This document shows positions 1 through 12,216 of a stretch of DNA of 64,000 bases, in pieces. Location of the stretch: the NCBI GenBank assembly GCA_012932295.1, contig JAAONU010000001.1:39480780-39544779 (forward strand). The letters run 5' to 3'. A model generated the notes under the pieces. That model had not been told where the DNA came from. It did no database searches and was given only the letters and a program-made list of their open reading frames with translations. A program made the position numbers and the translations under genes. Numbering within the stretch: the first letter of the stretch is position 1; each line of letters starts with the position of its first letter. This DNA is from Cyclina sinensis. Taxonomy: Eukaryota; Mollusca; Bivalvia; Venerida; Veneridae.

Positions 1-218
1 AAAAACTGTATGTGAAAAACATTAGATTTATTATTCCTTGCGGTAATATCAATACCCAAACATTTTGTTTCCTTGACAATCAACTGAATCATGTTTAAGG
101 ATTTGTCTACTGATTTCTAAAAAAAATATTTAATGAAATATTTATTTCCCTGATAGCTTCATGACCAAAAGAATAAAAGAAACCACTTTATATTTTTTTT
201 TTGTTTTTTTGTACTTAC

Positions 219-318
219 CTCCCCTTGGCTTTTCATCCTGATGTCCACCTGTTACAACAACAACATCCCTTTTATCTAATATCTTCTCCCATTTTCTTAT
301 TATTTCTACAGAAGTATC
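219..318 (-). CDS. B3GNTL1: B3GNTL1-like exon 3
   Basis: This 100-bp exon follows an acceptor in a TTG-repeat tract ending TAG (minus strand, 320-319) and is followed by a GTAAGT donor at 218-213. It encodes DTSVEIIRKWEKILDKRDVV and then VVTGGHQDEKPRG, ending in phase 1. It continues the B3GNTL1 alignment without a gap: the human segment is [20 protein letters not shown]. The next exon, expected to begin with the GYAKNQA-type motif, is left of the window. Confidence 0.87.
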
Positions 319-1102
319 CTACAACAACAACAAATTTGCCAGTGATCTACCTGCTTATATAATATCTGTTGGAAAGGCGTGATGGAATTTCTGTGAAAAA
401 AGTACAACGCATCTGAACGATTCGATCCTTTTTCTATTTCTTTTAGCAACATGAATCAACTACAACAATACGACATCAATGTCTGACGTAAACGTAAACA
501 CTGAAATTGGCGCCAATGTCACGTGGAAATTGACATTAACATAATGTATGTATTCTCGACAATATCTCAGACTCTGTTCTAGTCAAACTAATTAAATGCT
601 ATGTTATGTGATGATTATTTCACAATAAATGAAATCTGATTAAACTTTGCAGAGAACATGTTAATCTTTAAAAATACTTAAAAATTCTCAATGAAGTATG
701 GAAAATTATTTAGTTTTGGTAATTCAAACAATATCAGGTAACTAGTAAAATTTCACATCCTGGCTCTACGCTCCGTTTGTACTGAAATATCAATCAATAG
801 TTTTGTGGGTTTTCCCCCACTGTTTCTAGCAATTTTCATCATTAACAGAATCGGTCTAAATCAAAAATATCCAAAATGTGTGTTGTTTGAATTAACTAAT
901 CTCTGTTCAAACACAAATAATTTCATTTGCTGGTTGAATAAAACTGCATTACATCTGAAAAGGAATTACATCTGAAAATACTTACAGTGCATGAGTCAAA
1001 GTATATTGATAGTTCCAGGCCTTCAGTGTATGTCTGACAGTGTACAGAACTTAGACATTCATCTAACCACTTGTCTGCATTATGCACTGGCAAAATAATG
1101 GA
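219..1102 (-). CDS. B3GNTL1: B3GNTL1-like glycosyltransferase, partial gene (two N-terminal exons)
   Basis: Two exons on the minus strand, read 1102-986 then 318-219, join in frame to give 72 residues that align closely, from memory, with the start of vertebrate B3GNTL1 (UDP-GlcNAc:betaGal beta-1,3-N-acetylglucosaminyltransferase-like 1, a GT2-type GT-A fold enzyme). The first exon gives [20 protein letters not shown]; the human protein has [20 protein letters not shown]. The second exon ends in VTGGHQDEKPRG, where the human protein has IIGGHDSPSPRG. Both exons have GTAAGT donors and AG acceptors. The initiator exon lies further right and was not identified with certainty. The catalytic core and C-terminus are outside the window to the left. 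Acceptor sugar and cellular location cannot be read from this fragment. The gene is divergent from the METRNL gene at 13.8 kb. Confidence 0.88.
986..1102 (-). CDS. B3GNTL1: B3GNTL1-like exon 2 (nucleotide-binding N-terminus)
   Basis: This 117-bp exon codes for exactly 39 residues, phase 0 at both ends. The acceptor is a TTTTAG at 1108-1103 (minus strand) and the donor is GTAAGT at 985-980. It carries the SIILPVHNA strand that opens GT2 family domains and the WLDECLSSV helix. The segment LELSIYFDSCT corresponds to the human MELSVFNDASK, where the aspartate is expected to contact the nucleotide sugar. In-frame stops lie just upstream in the intron, so the start codon must be in another exon. 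Confidence 0.88.
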
Positions 1103-1376
1103 CTAAAACAGAAGTTAACTGACCTTTAAATTCTAAAGAATTCAAAGAAACTTTTGTTCATTACATCCACATTCTACAAACTCAGTAAACAGACAACATA
1201 AATTGTAGCAATTCATGGAATAATTTGTTCAATAATTGAGCTAAGATTCTGTTATGTACATCCAACAACAAGCCCAAATAATTGTTCTCAAATAAGTCGA
1301 ATATCATTCTAACTTTTTAATGGTGTTTTGATTAGCTGACATTTGGCCACTTCAAACAGCCTCGCTGTTAGGGTAC

Positions 1377-1694
1377 CTCTATAGTGACATGGTTAGAATG
1401 TCTGACTGTCACCCAGGAGACCTGGGTTCAATCCTCACTGAAGTCTGTAGGATTTTTCTACACTGGCAATGAGGATAATTTGGTGTGCCAGTTCAAGCCA
1501 GTCAGGAGTGCAGGCAGAGTGCAAGGCTCCAGAATTTCAGTGAGGGGGTTGAGCTAAGGGCTATAGCCTTTCGGAAGCTAAACAGTTGATGCCCGGCTCT
1601 AAAATGGGTTAAATCAGAGAGGAGTGTAGTGACTGTCTGACTGCAACTCAGGAGACCTGGGTTCATTCCTCACTGGAGACTGTAGGATTTTTTT
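1377..1694 (+). mobile_element. Two tRNA-like SINE heads
   Basis: Two related segments (about 1377-1458 and 1620-1694) share GTCTGACTG, AGGAGACCTGGGTTCA, TCCTCACT and CTGTAGGATTTTT. GGGTTCAATCCT resembles a Pol III B box, preceded at tRNA spacing by a weak A-box-like stretch (GACATGGTTAGAATG). This fits two copies, or one dimeric copy, of a tRNA-derived SINE. No intact cloverleaf is seen, so it is not a tRNA gene. Confidence 0.5.
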
Positions 1695-1837
1695 CAATCC
1701 TATGGATATTTTAGTTCTGAATCTTTTCTGGTATAGGATATTGAATTGTATTTCTGACTGTCAATATATCTCATGTTGTTTCGGGCACATTATAAATGCC
1801 TAAATGAATATGAATACCCGGGACGTCTTCTGCCTTA

Positions 1838-2443
1838 GTATACCGCTCATCTGTAATCTCGCGGTACTTACCGTTTAGCTGACTTTAATTAAAAAACAAA
1901 CAATAAACATTAGTAATTTTGGTAATCATTACAATATTTCATCCTTTTTCCATCGCCGAATGTGTAAAATGCCATTTAAATATGTCAAGAAAATCAATCA
2001 TGTGGAAATTTATCACAGTGGGCAGCCATATATTGTTGAATTGCGTCATATCACTAATCTCGCGGTAAATAGGTCAAAAGGTTCTAGAACATTATATTGC
2101 TGTTAATGTTTATAGTCTGTCAACGAATCACTAATGGGAATGATCATACATTGATTAAAAAAGATAAATTGTTATTCAACATCAAAATTAATACTAAATG
2201 AACACTGTTTACTGAGTCACTGTCACAAAATTACTCGTCTGGGAAACGAATGCATCGTAATGGGATTTTTTTAAAGTATGGACTAAAACTTTCCAAGAAA
2301 CTGCTCATGATTGCAAGTTAGAGCGTTATATCTTCGCGGGAGAAAAATGGGTCACAAACTTTGTTTGTAAACACAGCCCATATGGCGCGACTGACATACC
2401 GCGAGATTAGTGATACCGCGAGAATAGTGATGTCGGGTATACT
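1838..2443. mobile_element. MITE-like element with terminal and subterminal inverted repeats
   Basis: The ends are inverted: TAGTATACC at 1837 and GGGTATACTA at 2436-2445. The repeat continues imperfectly for about 30 bp to a shared CTCGCGGTA. A subterminal 19-bp motif TATCACTAATCTCGCGGTA at 2049-2067 is repeated in perfect inverse orientation at 2397-2415. It is about 600 bp long with no coding capacity, and the TA dinucleotides at the ends suggest a TA target duplication. This is the form of a non-autonomous DNA transposon; the superfamily is not established. Confidence 0.55.
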
Positions 2444-5400
2444 AGTCTTCTACAGGAAGACGTCACATATATTTAATATTCTAAGTTCGTATTTATCATT
2501 TTTCCAAGTTTTAAGTTTACTGGAAAATGGGATGACGTAGTGTGGATCTGACTGAGAACTAAAGACATGAAAGGTATCACAACCACCGTCTACGTCTAAA
2601 TATTTGGACTGCCTTCACGTGAAGTATTTAATCCTAATAAACATATTTCAGGTTTCTCAAAAAGATATTAGTCGTCTGGGTTAAGTAATGACAATTATAA
2701 GAATTCTTCTCTATATATTTTTTCCATCAACTGGCATACATAAGCTAAGCAAAACACTTGAATGTAATATATTAACTTCACCACAATTGTCATTTTCCAT
2801 GGCGTCTTTTGAAAAAAGGGGCGTAACTTTTAATGCGCTAGAGCTACTATCTGGTTCTTCCCTGTTGTTGAGCCAGATATTCGCGCAACGTGTCCGTGTT
2901 CAACTTAATCTAAAAAATGTGGCATACTGTCTTTATTATAGAAAATAAACACGATATCCTCAGTGTCTTGCATGAACTGTTTACACTGCACTGGAAGCAC
3001 TTGAGAAAGGGCGTCGTTTAATTTCCACAAGCATTTTTTTAGATTTTATTTAGCACGCAAGATACACCGAAAAGACCCACTAAGCTAATATCTCATTGTG
3101 CAAATTACAAAAAATGTTGACATAAAACGAGAATATTTGCACTGGGGATGTGTTGATAGACAGATAGAATTATAAAACACTTGAGATCTAAAAATTATGT
3201 CGCAGTATTATAGTCTAACGATTATTGCTTTTAAAATTGTTATGGGTTTCGTGTTGGAGTGAAAACAGTCAATTATCTTGTAGGCCTAATGTCTCAAGGC
3301 TCAGACTTGATATTTATTCAAAGAGGAGGAGTTAAAACAATTCGAGGGGGCTATCTATTATCGATGGTTAATTTCTAAAAAAAAAACAACAAATAAATAA
3401 ATAAGTAACATAAAAATGTTGTCTGTCCAGCATCTGCGACTAAATTTTACATGTCATATCGTTTAGACCTTGAAAAAGTTTAGGATTGTTCAAAGCCCCT
3501 AAGTTCTGAGGTCGTTTTTGCGACGGACGTTATTTTATACATCAAGTTCAAAAGTTTTTAAGACATGACAAATGTCAGCTTTACTTTCAAAATCAGTAAT
3601 TCATAATGAATATATATATTCAAAAGTAAAACCCCAGAACTGGAGAAACTGTTCTTTACGATCCATACGTACTGTTTGTCTGGTTCATAGAGACAGGAGC
3701 CATATATTAACATACGTTCCAGATATCGATTTAAATCTATTGCTAAGAATGTTACATTCTCTGAAATTAAACTCACGACATGAATGTGTCTAAGCTTCAA
3801 AAGAAACGAAGGTATCAAGATAAGATTCTTTTATCATGAGAATTTTCAGTTGAAGGTCTAAGGACAGAAATTCAAATGAATGTAAAACGCCTGTAATTAA
3901 CAGTTACAAGTATGTCTCTTCTTTGCTTTAAAAATTTCGACGACAAAGGATAGACTGATAAAGAAAGGGTTTCATAAAGCTTTTTTTTAAAGCAACACTG
4001 GAATGAGTCAACAAGATTGAGTTGTCATTCTATCTTATATATTTTAAGGCTTTTCGTGACGTGACACTGAAATACTGACGACTCCGGCCTGTAGATTTTC
4101 TGACCTCTATACATGAAACACTCAAGAATGCACGGACGCGTGCAGACCGACACCGTGGGTAATTGCTCCCGCTGTCAGAATAAATAAATAATGTTTGAGC
4201 GCGCCGCCGTGAATACCTCAGACATGCTTTAAAACAGTTTTAAAAAACAAAAAGCATATGTTTTAAACGAGATATATAGGGGATTGAGAGTTGTCCGACT
4301 GTGCAGTGCCCGGGTCAGTAAATGGACATAATGCAAAACCAGCGGGCAGCTGGAAAACCCGACCAAGTGGACAAGTGTAAATCAAAGAAAATCTGGTGAA
4401 ATGCGGAATGTTCAAATTGTTTTTCTCATTGTATCAGGTTACTTCATGTGTGGAAGCGTAGTAAATATTTCAAAGTGTGTCCATTAGTGACTTTCAACAT
4501 GATAAAACACCAATATTCATTTGCTCAAAGATCTGAAAATTAAAATTGCATATTTCTCAATTTCAAGAAACAAAAAACGCGTCATTCACGTCACTGTGGT
4601 ATATAGAAATGATATAAATGACAGTGAATGAATTGTGTTGGAATTTGAAATATTTATTAGAGTTTGGTATTGTAACACAATACAGAATTACTTCCTTCAG
4701 GAAGTCCAAAACACGTGGTGAAATTAGTTTAGACCCACACTGTAGTCAAAGGGCAAACACATAAAATAGGAAAGACTATTAAATGCTGATATTAGATTTT
4801 CGACGGAATACTGTAAAATTCCAATCTCCTGGGACCAAGCTATGTCCTGTAGCGCTAAATTAAAGAACAAATTCGCGATTCTTTGTCATTCAAAGGCAAT
4901 TCCATTAATGTAATTGTTTCGAAATTATCAGAAATAAAAATCAAATATAAAATACCGAGGGAGTTACGACAAAAGCGCCAAAAAGATAAAATGAATGAAA
5001 AAAGTCAATTGTAAAGCTGATGTTTCTGATTATTTTGGATCGGCACGCGAGAGAACGGATGTGGCGTTTATTTCGTGTAAATTGCTCGTGCACGAGATCG
5101 AATGATTGACACTTCTTGCGAAAAGCTTTGACGACATCAAAGTGTTGACGGCAATTTCTTGCGAAGCTTAATAAATTAGTTTTCGATGACCGTGGCGGTA
5201 ATGTCCCGTCGCCAAGTAAATAACCGTCAAAGAAAGCCTCAGGGCATCTCTGTCCAATGATTACAACCATTTGTTTGGACAGATAGACGGCTTATCAAAG
5301 GGATGTTATATATATTTTGTCAATTGCTCATGAAAAAAAAAGCAACAAATCATTTCTTTCTGAAATTTTCAACCATGGGAGTGAAGCAGCCATACCACAG

Positions 5401-5803
5401 AAACGGTAGCATGTACTTTGCATCCAAAAAAAATATGAAATCTACTTAATGTGGTGGATATTGTGACTTATATAGTCCACCAATCTTATTCAATCAGCGT
5501 ACTGCCACCATGGCTTGAAAGGTGCATGGACAAAGTCAGTACGTACTCCTGTCAGAAGCTGCAAATTTGCCATTTCGCCGTCAGTCTCACACTTGTCCCA
5601 GCTGCACAGAGCTACGTGCTTTTTCCATCATTCAATCTGCAATTGTTCTGGCATTTTGGTACATATCACGATACCAAGTACGAGACTCTTATAACCAAGG
5701 GCCATGTCATTAACTTTCAAAACGCACCTTTGGCGCTAGTTGAACAACACCACCACTATACTCATATGTGTTCCCGCGATGAACAAGCATGTATGTTTAT
5801 GCC

Positions 5804-5820
5804 AATAAATTTGACTTGAT
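5804..5820 (+). mobile_element. LINE-type 3' tail
   Basis: AATAAA is followed at once by TTTGACTTGA. A poly(A)-type hexamer fused to a TTGAC/CTTGA microsatellite recurs at 31942-31958 and, in reverse, at 23185-23217, suggesting the shared 3' end of a non-LTR retrotransposon family. No reverse transcriptase sequence is seen upstream. Confidence 0.35.
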
Positions 5821-5968
5821 TTGTCTAAAGAAAATATCATTATGGCTGTCATATTATCACATAAGCATGTCATGTCATTTCACTACCAAGCAAAGCTGCG
5901 AAGTTTGTTGTACATGATCGTTTCATTTCGATTTCAGCGGCGTTTTTTTTGGTCCAGCTGACCATGGA

Positions 5969-6359
5969 CACGAGTACATTGGTGTATCACGTGGTTATAT
6001 CTACTGAGTACATCAGTGTATCACGTGGTTATATCTACTGAGTACATTGGTGTATCACGTGGTTATAATTACTGAGTACATTGGTGTATCACGTGGTTAT
6101 AATTACTGAGTACATCGGTGTATCACGTGGTTATATCTACTGAGTACATCGGTGTATCACGTGGTTATTGTTACTGAATACATCGGTGTATCACGTTGTT
6201 ATATCTACTGAGTACATCAGTGTATCACGTGGTTATATCTACTGAGTACATTAGTGTATCACGTGGTTATATCTACTGAGTATATTGGTGTATCACGTGG
6301 TTATATCTACTGAGTACATTGGTGTATCACGTGGTTATATCTACTGAGTACATTGGTGT
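5969..6359. repeat. 34-bp minisatellite, 11.5 copies, E-box in each unit
   Basis: The unit is 34 bp and repeats without length change from 5969 to 6359. Each unit contains GTATCACGTGGTTAT, with the palindrome CACGTG; one unit has CACGTTG instead. Variation is confined mainly to a TTGG/TCAG/TCGG position and to the last four bases (ATCT, AATT, TGTT). It lies between the B3GNTL1-like exons and the METRNL gene. Confidence 0.95.
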
Positions 6360-9300
6360 GATCATAGTATATCATGGCCCTTGTAATCAAACCATACCGT
6401 TGTTGTTGTTGTGTTTTCGGGGGAGGGACTTTTGGACAAATAAAAACATAAAGACACCCACGTGCAACCTAAATACTTCTCAGTATATGTATAGTAACAA
6501 GTCATGGCGGTTACCACTTAATTGTATTTTTGTGAGATTAAATCATTGCTTATTGTTTTAATCAATTTCTAGGTCAACGTCAAGGCTTATATTACTCCAA
6601 AGTTTTTGGGAAAAATTTTCTTATTTCGGGTAGTTTCACACGACTATTTTTCCAGCTTCAGAAATACGATAGAGTTGACAAACGTCATCACGCAATGATG
6701 GACAACAAAGATAATGTAATTGATTTGTAAAGTTTTAAACCTCTTTCATATACATGTGGGAAACGTGAAAAAAGATCCAGTATTTAATAAACGCTAAGCT
6801 GTTTTGTGGGACTTCTTTCTTTTTTTAAAGAAAGAGAAAAACAAATAGCTGAAATGGTTGTGTGAATTATTTTGTGCTTTTGCGAACTTCTATCGGGTGT
6901 TTTTTCCTTACTTTTTGAATATTTCCTTGCACGTTATCTTAGATTTCTTTTATGTTTAACTCCTATTTTCAGTACTGACTTCTAATTTAACATCCTTACC
7001 TACATTGCAAAACAAAATTGCCGAGCACCATCTCCTCTAATAAGTGATGATTTTAGGAAGCCGTGGTGAATAAAGGCTCACAATCTTGCCCTGAACAACT
7101 GTAGGGAAAAAATAGTTTAGGTAGATATAAGAGTTAAACTGCCCTCTCAACTATTTGTTTGATTTCCATATAAGCCGTCTGCGCTTTGATCATTTGATGG
7201 AGCATCGAGAGTCAGTCTGTGCAAGTGTCTGTGCATGTGTACGTGCGTTCGCCCGTTGAGACGGTGAGACGGTTGTTCGTAAATGATTCAACTAGATGAG
7301 ATTAATTTGTCCTGGTCTGTTCTGGTCTTAGGAATCTGCATTGTGTATGAAACCTAAAGGGGCGTCTGCAGAGTTTAATGTTTTAATCAACAATTTAAGT
7401 ACCAATACCAATATTACAGTTGTTACAGTTGTCGACCAAGTTCCCGTAGTTTGTAAACAAGAACAAAAAACTTCATTTAAGATCATAAACAGATGTGCAA
7501 GGTTAAAAGGATGCTCCATGACAACAGGTTACAGTGCATAACATGTCTCGATGCGTATTTTGTTATGTCATGACTACAAAAAGAAATTCCATGTTTTCGT
7601 GCACCTAAATATAAAACTTTACCATCGCAATGTGTCTGTTTTGCTCTTTGACATCTGTGCGCTGAAGTCGACATCAAAAATTCGCACAAACAAAAACAAA
7701 CATAATGGTTAAAGAAGATAGTTTTATATACAGTTTAGCAATTGTTTGTTTTCCGTCTCTGTTTCAAATAGCTGTTTACGATGTATTTAGTTGCATGGGA
7801 AAATTGCATGGTATGCGACAAGCTTTTAATTTATTGTCATCGTCTTGGTGTAGACGAAGACTAGATAAGATAAAAGATTACATACTTTTTTTAAAGCGAA
7901 GGTACTGACCCTCTTATTTTTACTCACCTTTCCACATAATTTTCTTCTCTATTTTCTAGAAAAGCGTGGTTTTGGTTACAGATACCATGAGCATAACGAG
8001 GAATCTAAACATGCGTGTGAATGAAAAAAATCATACCTTTAAACTAATTGTTACTCCTTACGATTACTGGTATGAACATTATAATCGTATGGTATGGCAA
8101 TTCGTTAAAAGATGTGATTTTTTTCAGACAGAATCCCTGGTATGTTCTAAAACCTGTGGTTTGCATTGTCCTATTCTGAAACATATTTTATTTATTTGCA
8201 CTAGTCATAGGTGCTCGCTTTTTTGTATTTATTACGGAAATTGTGCTTTAACAATGTTTATTTTGCGATTTTTGTAATACAACTGAGTTGTAGTAAAAAC
8301 TGACTAAGCAGTTGTGCGTGAATTCAACTAGTAACTGAAATGGTTTTATTTCAACGAATTGTTACTTAAGGTGCTGTTATTTCCCTTTATCAAAAAGTGT
8401 AATCAGTCTGAAATATGAGGTCACATTTTTTTCTGTTTTGCTTTTTGTTGTAATCAACTCCGTTTCGTTTTGGTTCGCTCCTTTCCGCTCTGGTCCGTTC
8501 CTTTCCGCTCTTGTCCGCTACGTTTTTAGTTTTCGTTCTGTTCCGTTTTCTGTACCTACTCGGACGCTTATAGTATATGCACAGGGACATATGGTAGCAC
8601 TCCACACTAAATTTCTCATTCCTGTCGTCCCTGTACACAAACAATATGTCCGAAGTTCCTGGTACAAAAGTGTAAAACCTGTAAAAATAAGAGTCATTTT
8701 ATTTACAACATATTAAACATAACATTGTAAATCAACAACTAAACTGTCACAAGTATCGTGGTAGAACTATACATGGAGCTGTGATTCATTCAGTAATCGC
8801 CGAAAACCAACTGTGGTCCGAGACCTAAAACACCACTTTCTGCATCTCTGCCAAAAAATACCTGCACATATAGCAGCTATATAGAAACACTGTTTCTGTC
8901 TTGGCAAATCCCTATACATTCAAAATATCACAAAGAAACAGGTGCTTCGCCTTGCAGATTTTTTGCTACTGATGAAAGTATGTACCCCCTTGAAAAATGT
9001 CTTGATTCTTCCGAGCCTGCAGTTGAAATGCACTGGTAATAGAAAACGGTGTTCTTGACACCATCTGCCTGAACATTATATTACTAGCCCTATTTTCGAA
9101 TTTGCCAGAGTTCATTTTAGATGTTACAAAACCAAATCTGATGCTGAAAATGCATTTTGAACTCAAACAGTCATTTGACTCCAGAATATTTACACTTTCG
9201 AAGAAATCCTCCTGGCCTTTCGAAACTGTGGCTACAATTAGTGTTGTGTGCTTCCTATACAGCAAACAGGTAGAAATATAACGCTCAAAATATTTATCAG

Positions 9301-11227
9301 TACTAAAATTCAAAGAGTGATGATTTTGCCTAATGCAGAAAAAATGCAGACGAAATGCACAAGACTTTTTTCCATCACGCATAAATCAATAGAGAAAGTG
9401 CTCTGGAGACATATGAACACAATTTACTTTCCTTTGTTTTTCCTCATGAGATTCCACTCCAATTTTCTCAAGAGCAGTTTTCATTTTCAGTGATATTTTG
9501 TAAAATCACGCCTTCCTAAAACGTCCTAAATACCATTTAACAACAATTGTTTTATTTTAATTTAATATTTGAAGTGAAATTTCTCACAATAATTTGATCG
9601 TTGAAATTACGATCTCGCGTCTCCAATTTCTGAATTCCCATGATCAAACACGCGGTAATCAGTGTATCAATGTGGGTTGATCGCTTAATTTAAATTAATG
9701 GTTAAAAAAATGTTTCTATTTTCTCATTACCTTAAATTTCAAGAAACTTTGCGGGAAAAGAAAGCTGGAATCAAATTCTGCTTTGTTCAAAGTCTCGGAC
9801 TAGTGATACCATTGAAAGTTGTTTTTATACAGTACTGTTATTGTTTATATGCACATATCCATTTACTGTGTATGGAATTATACATAAATATGTTTATTTG
9901 TAGTTTATGTTAATTCCACTCAAAGACATTTTAATGATGCTACTGTGTTTGATTACAGGGTTTCGTTGAGGGCGTGTTGGGGTGGGGTGGCAACGATCTG
10001 TCTGAGGGCTCATGAACTGAATTAAAATAACGAAGCTTCGATTACTTGTATAAAGACAAATAAATAACTCTGCGTACCTGATTTACTGCTTTTTGATGAT
10101 GTTTTATTCTACGAAGCTATGTTGAGTATATAATAAAACGCCTTTTTCTTATTTCTCTTTTAATAAGACTTCTCTCCAATATCACAGGCTAAATTGAATT
10201 CTTCTATTCTCTTTTTCTATGTTTTGTCAATGTTTTGGCTAACAACAATGGTATTTTACTGAGAACTGACTATTGACTAAATGTTTTTCTTGTTCCTGCC
10301 TTTTTTTTTTTTTCGTTTTTTTTCAGTATATCAAACTGTTTCAAAATTTCAGAGCAAGGTATGGACAGCGCCCACGGACAGTGTGCCGACTTACTAATTG
10401 TCCTGGGAATTCTAGCGACATTTGCCTCCGACGTTTAATCACGCGCGACATTCATTTACAACTTCTAGCAAGCTGTGAACAACATTTTACAACTGAAAAT
10501 ACAGTAAGTGAAATTATATCTCGTTGTTTGAAATCATCTCACGCCCGTCTTGTTTTGTTTTGCGCAACTTTTGAGTATCGACTGCAAATGTCATTCAAGG
10601 GGCGAGCGATTGTAATTTTGAAAACAATAGAGATATTGTAACTGCACGTGCAAACTGTCAAAACATTGGCAGTGTTTTGTAAAAGCGGGGGCTAACAGTG
10701 CAATTTTTTATGAGCGTACGCAAAACTTTTCGTCGGTATGATTCTCGTAATGTATTACAACATTGAAAAAGAAAATGTCATACAGTTTCTGAAGTTGGTT
10801 ATTAAAAGAATATAAGCCTATTTTTTTTTTTTTTTTGCTGCAAATATTGACTTAATTGGCGAATTTGGTAAAATATTTTTCACCTAACCCTGCAATACTG
10901 GCGTGCGAGTGTCATTGTCTAAGTCACGGGGTTTATAATAAACTGGTAATAAAATCTGTGCCTTCATTGAAGTGACTCTCGCCTCTCTGGGTGGTCTAGA
11001 TATACAAAATAGAAATTGCGTATTAACTTGCCTTAAAATGAGCAATCTAGATGATATTTTTTTCTCCCTCCTTTAAAATAATACGTGACAAAATCACAAA
11101 TGTCCGTATTTTACGAGTTCCATAAGGCGCGAATATTGAGTTGGGTTTTCAGTATTTATTCGTAGGTTGAATACAGTGATTATTTTTATTTCAAATCGTC
11201 TTTGTATTTGAGTTTATATTTCGTCTG

Positions 11228-11484
11228 AACCGGTTGCCCATATGCAAAGGATAGTTTTTTTTTATTGGTGCAGGGGGTGGGGGAGGGATAGAGTTGGATA
11301 CAGAAAGCATCTCATTCCAGAGACTCCCTGGTTCTTTTCAATATTGTAAAGCACCGATACATGGAACCTCGGTTTACGTCTCATCTGAAAGACAGTAATG
11401 TTATTAGAGGATCGGGGAATCGAACTCGCGACCCCTGGAATACCACTTCGATTACCGTTACGACTTGTTCACTGAACCGCCCCA
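11228..11484 (-). mobile_element. tRNA-derived SINE (family A), diverged
   Basis: Read on the minus strand, a tRNA-like head with a B-box-type GGGTCGCGAGTTCGATTCC is followed by the family's shared body: an AGACG.AAACCGAGGTTCC stretch, TCGGTGCTTTACA, a segment matching CTTTCTGTATC, and a terminal CCGGTT. The same body occurs at 25.6, 41.1, 58.2, 58.5 and 62.3 kb. This copy has lost the 3' tail. Confidence 0.75.
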
Positions 11485-12201
11485 ATCAACGTGAACTGTA
11501 TGTTTATTTATAACCATGACACTTTACTAAGCAGCAGTGGAACCAACAACAACAACATCAGGGACAAAATCATGTGACATACGGTACATGTATTTTTACT
11601 AAGATAAAGGGGAATTCCCTCAATTCGCAAGAATGGCAAAATTAACTGAACCATCTCCAGTAAAAATTGGGGACCAGTTGTTGGCCATTCTACTTAAAAA
11701 TCTTTTACTGGGTCAATATGAAATGATCTGTCCCTTTTATCAGTTTCATCTATACAAAATCAACTTGGACACATTCTTTAAACATTTTCATATGTTGAGA
11801 CTGAACTTTTATTAAAATGCTCTTGTTATTCAAGCTAGCTTTTTAGATCTTTTGTCGATGTGTAGATTGTAGATGAAAAGAAGTTATCATCCATTGTTAG
11901 CATCAACAAATGAAAAAGATGGTTACTACGATTTATAAAGATATCTTCACCTTGTCTTCAAAAGTGGGCCCGCATAGAAAACCTAAGTGAAACACGTGTT
12001 TTTAAATGGTCATTTTAGGGGTCATTTTTATACTCCGTCTCAGATTTCAATCTGTGAGGGCGCATAAATCTCAGCCTAAATCGTATGAGATGACAATGTT
12101 AGATCTTCTATAAAACATACATCTTGTTTTATCCTACATCTGGGTGCATGAAATGAACAGAGGTATGTATTAATGAAATCAGATATCAAATAATTCTTTA
12201 C

Positions 12202-12216
12202 CACCATGGCGATCAT
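12202..12216 (-). CDS. Candidate initiator exon of B3GNTL1-like gene (tentative)
   Basis: On the minus strand the five codons ATG ATC GCC ATG GTG (M-I-A-M-V) are followed by GTAAAG, a usable but weak donor, in phase 0. Joined to the exon at 1102 this gives [14 protein letters not shown], the same spacing as the human [14 protein letters not shown]. The evidence is a short match of length, phase and one valine, so chance is quite possible. A rival is MSLEFPGQL with a GTAAGT donor at 10421-10395 (minus). Confidence 0.25.

Noticed and set aside
1377..1458. Functional tRNA gene
   Set aside because: The B box is good but the acceptor, D and anticodon arms do not pair, and a second similar copy nearby indicates a SINE head.
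5451..5819. 122-codon plus-strand frame ending at a LINE-type tail
   Set aside because: It begins with GTG, shows no conserved motif, and ends in the AATAAA-TTGAC tail, so it is probably retroelement UTR or chance.
10273..10641. 122-codon plus-strand frame, with a nested ATG frame MDSAHGQCADLLIVLGILAT
   Set aside because: The long frame depends on a non-ATG start and a poly-T tract. The nested one stops after 25 codons and has no downstream exon or homology.
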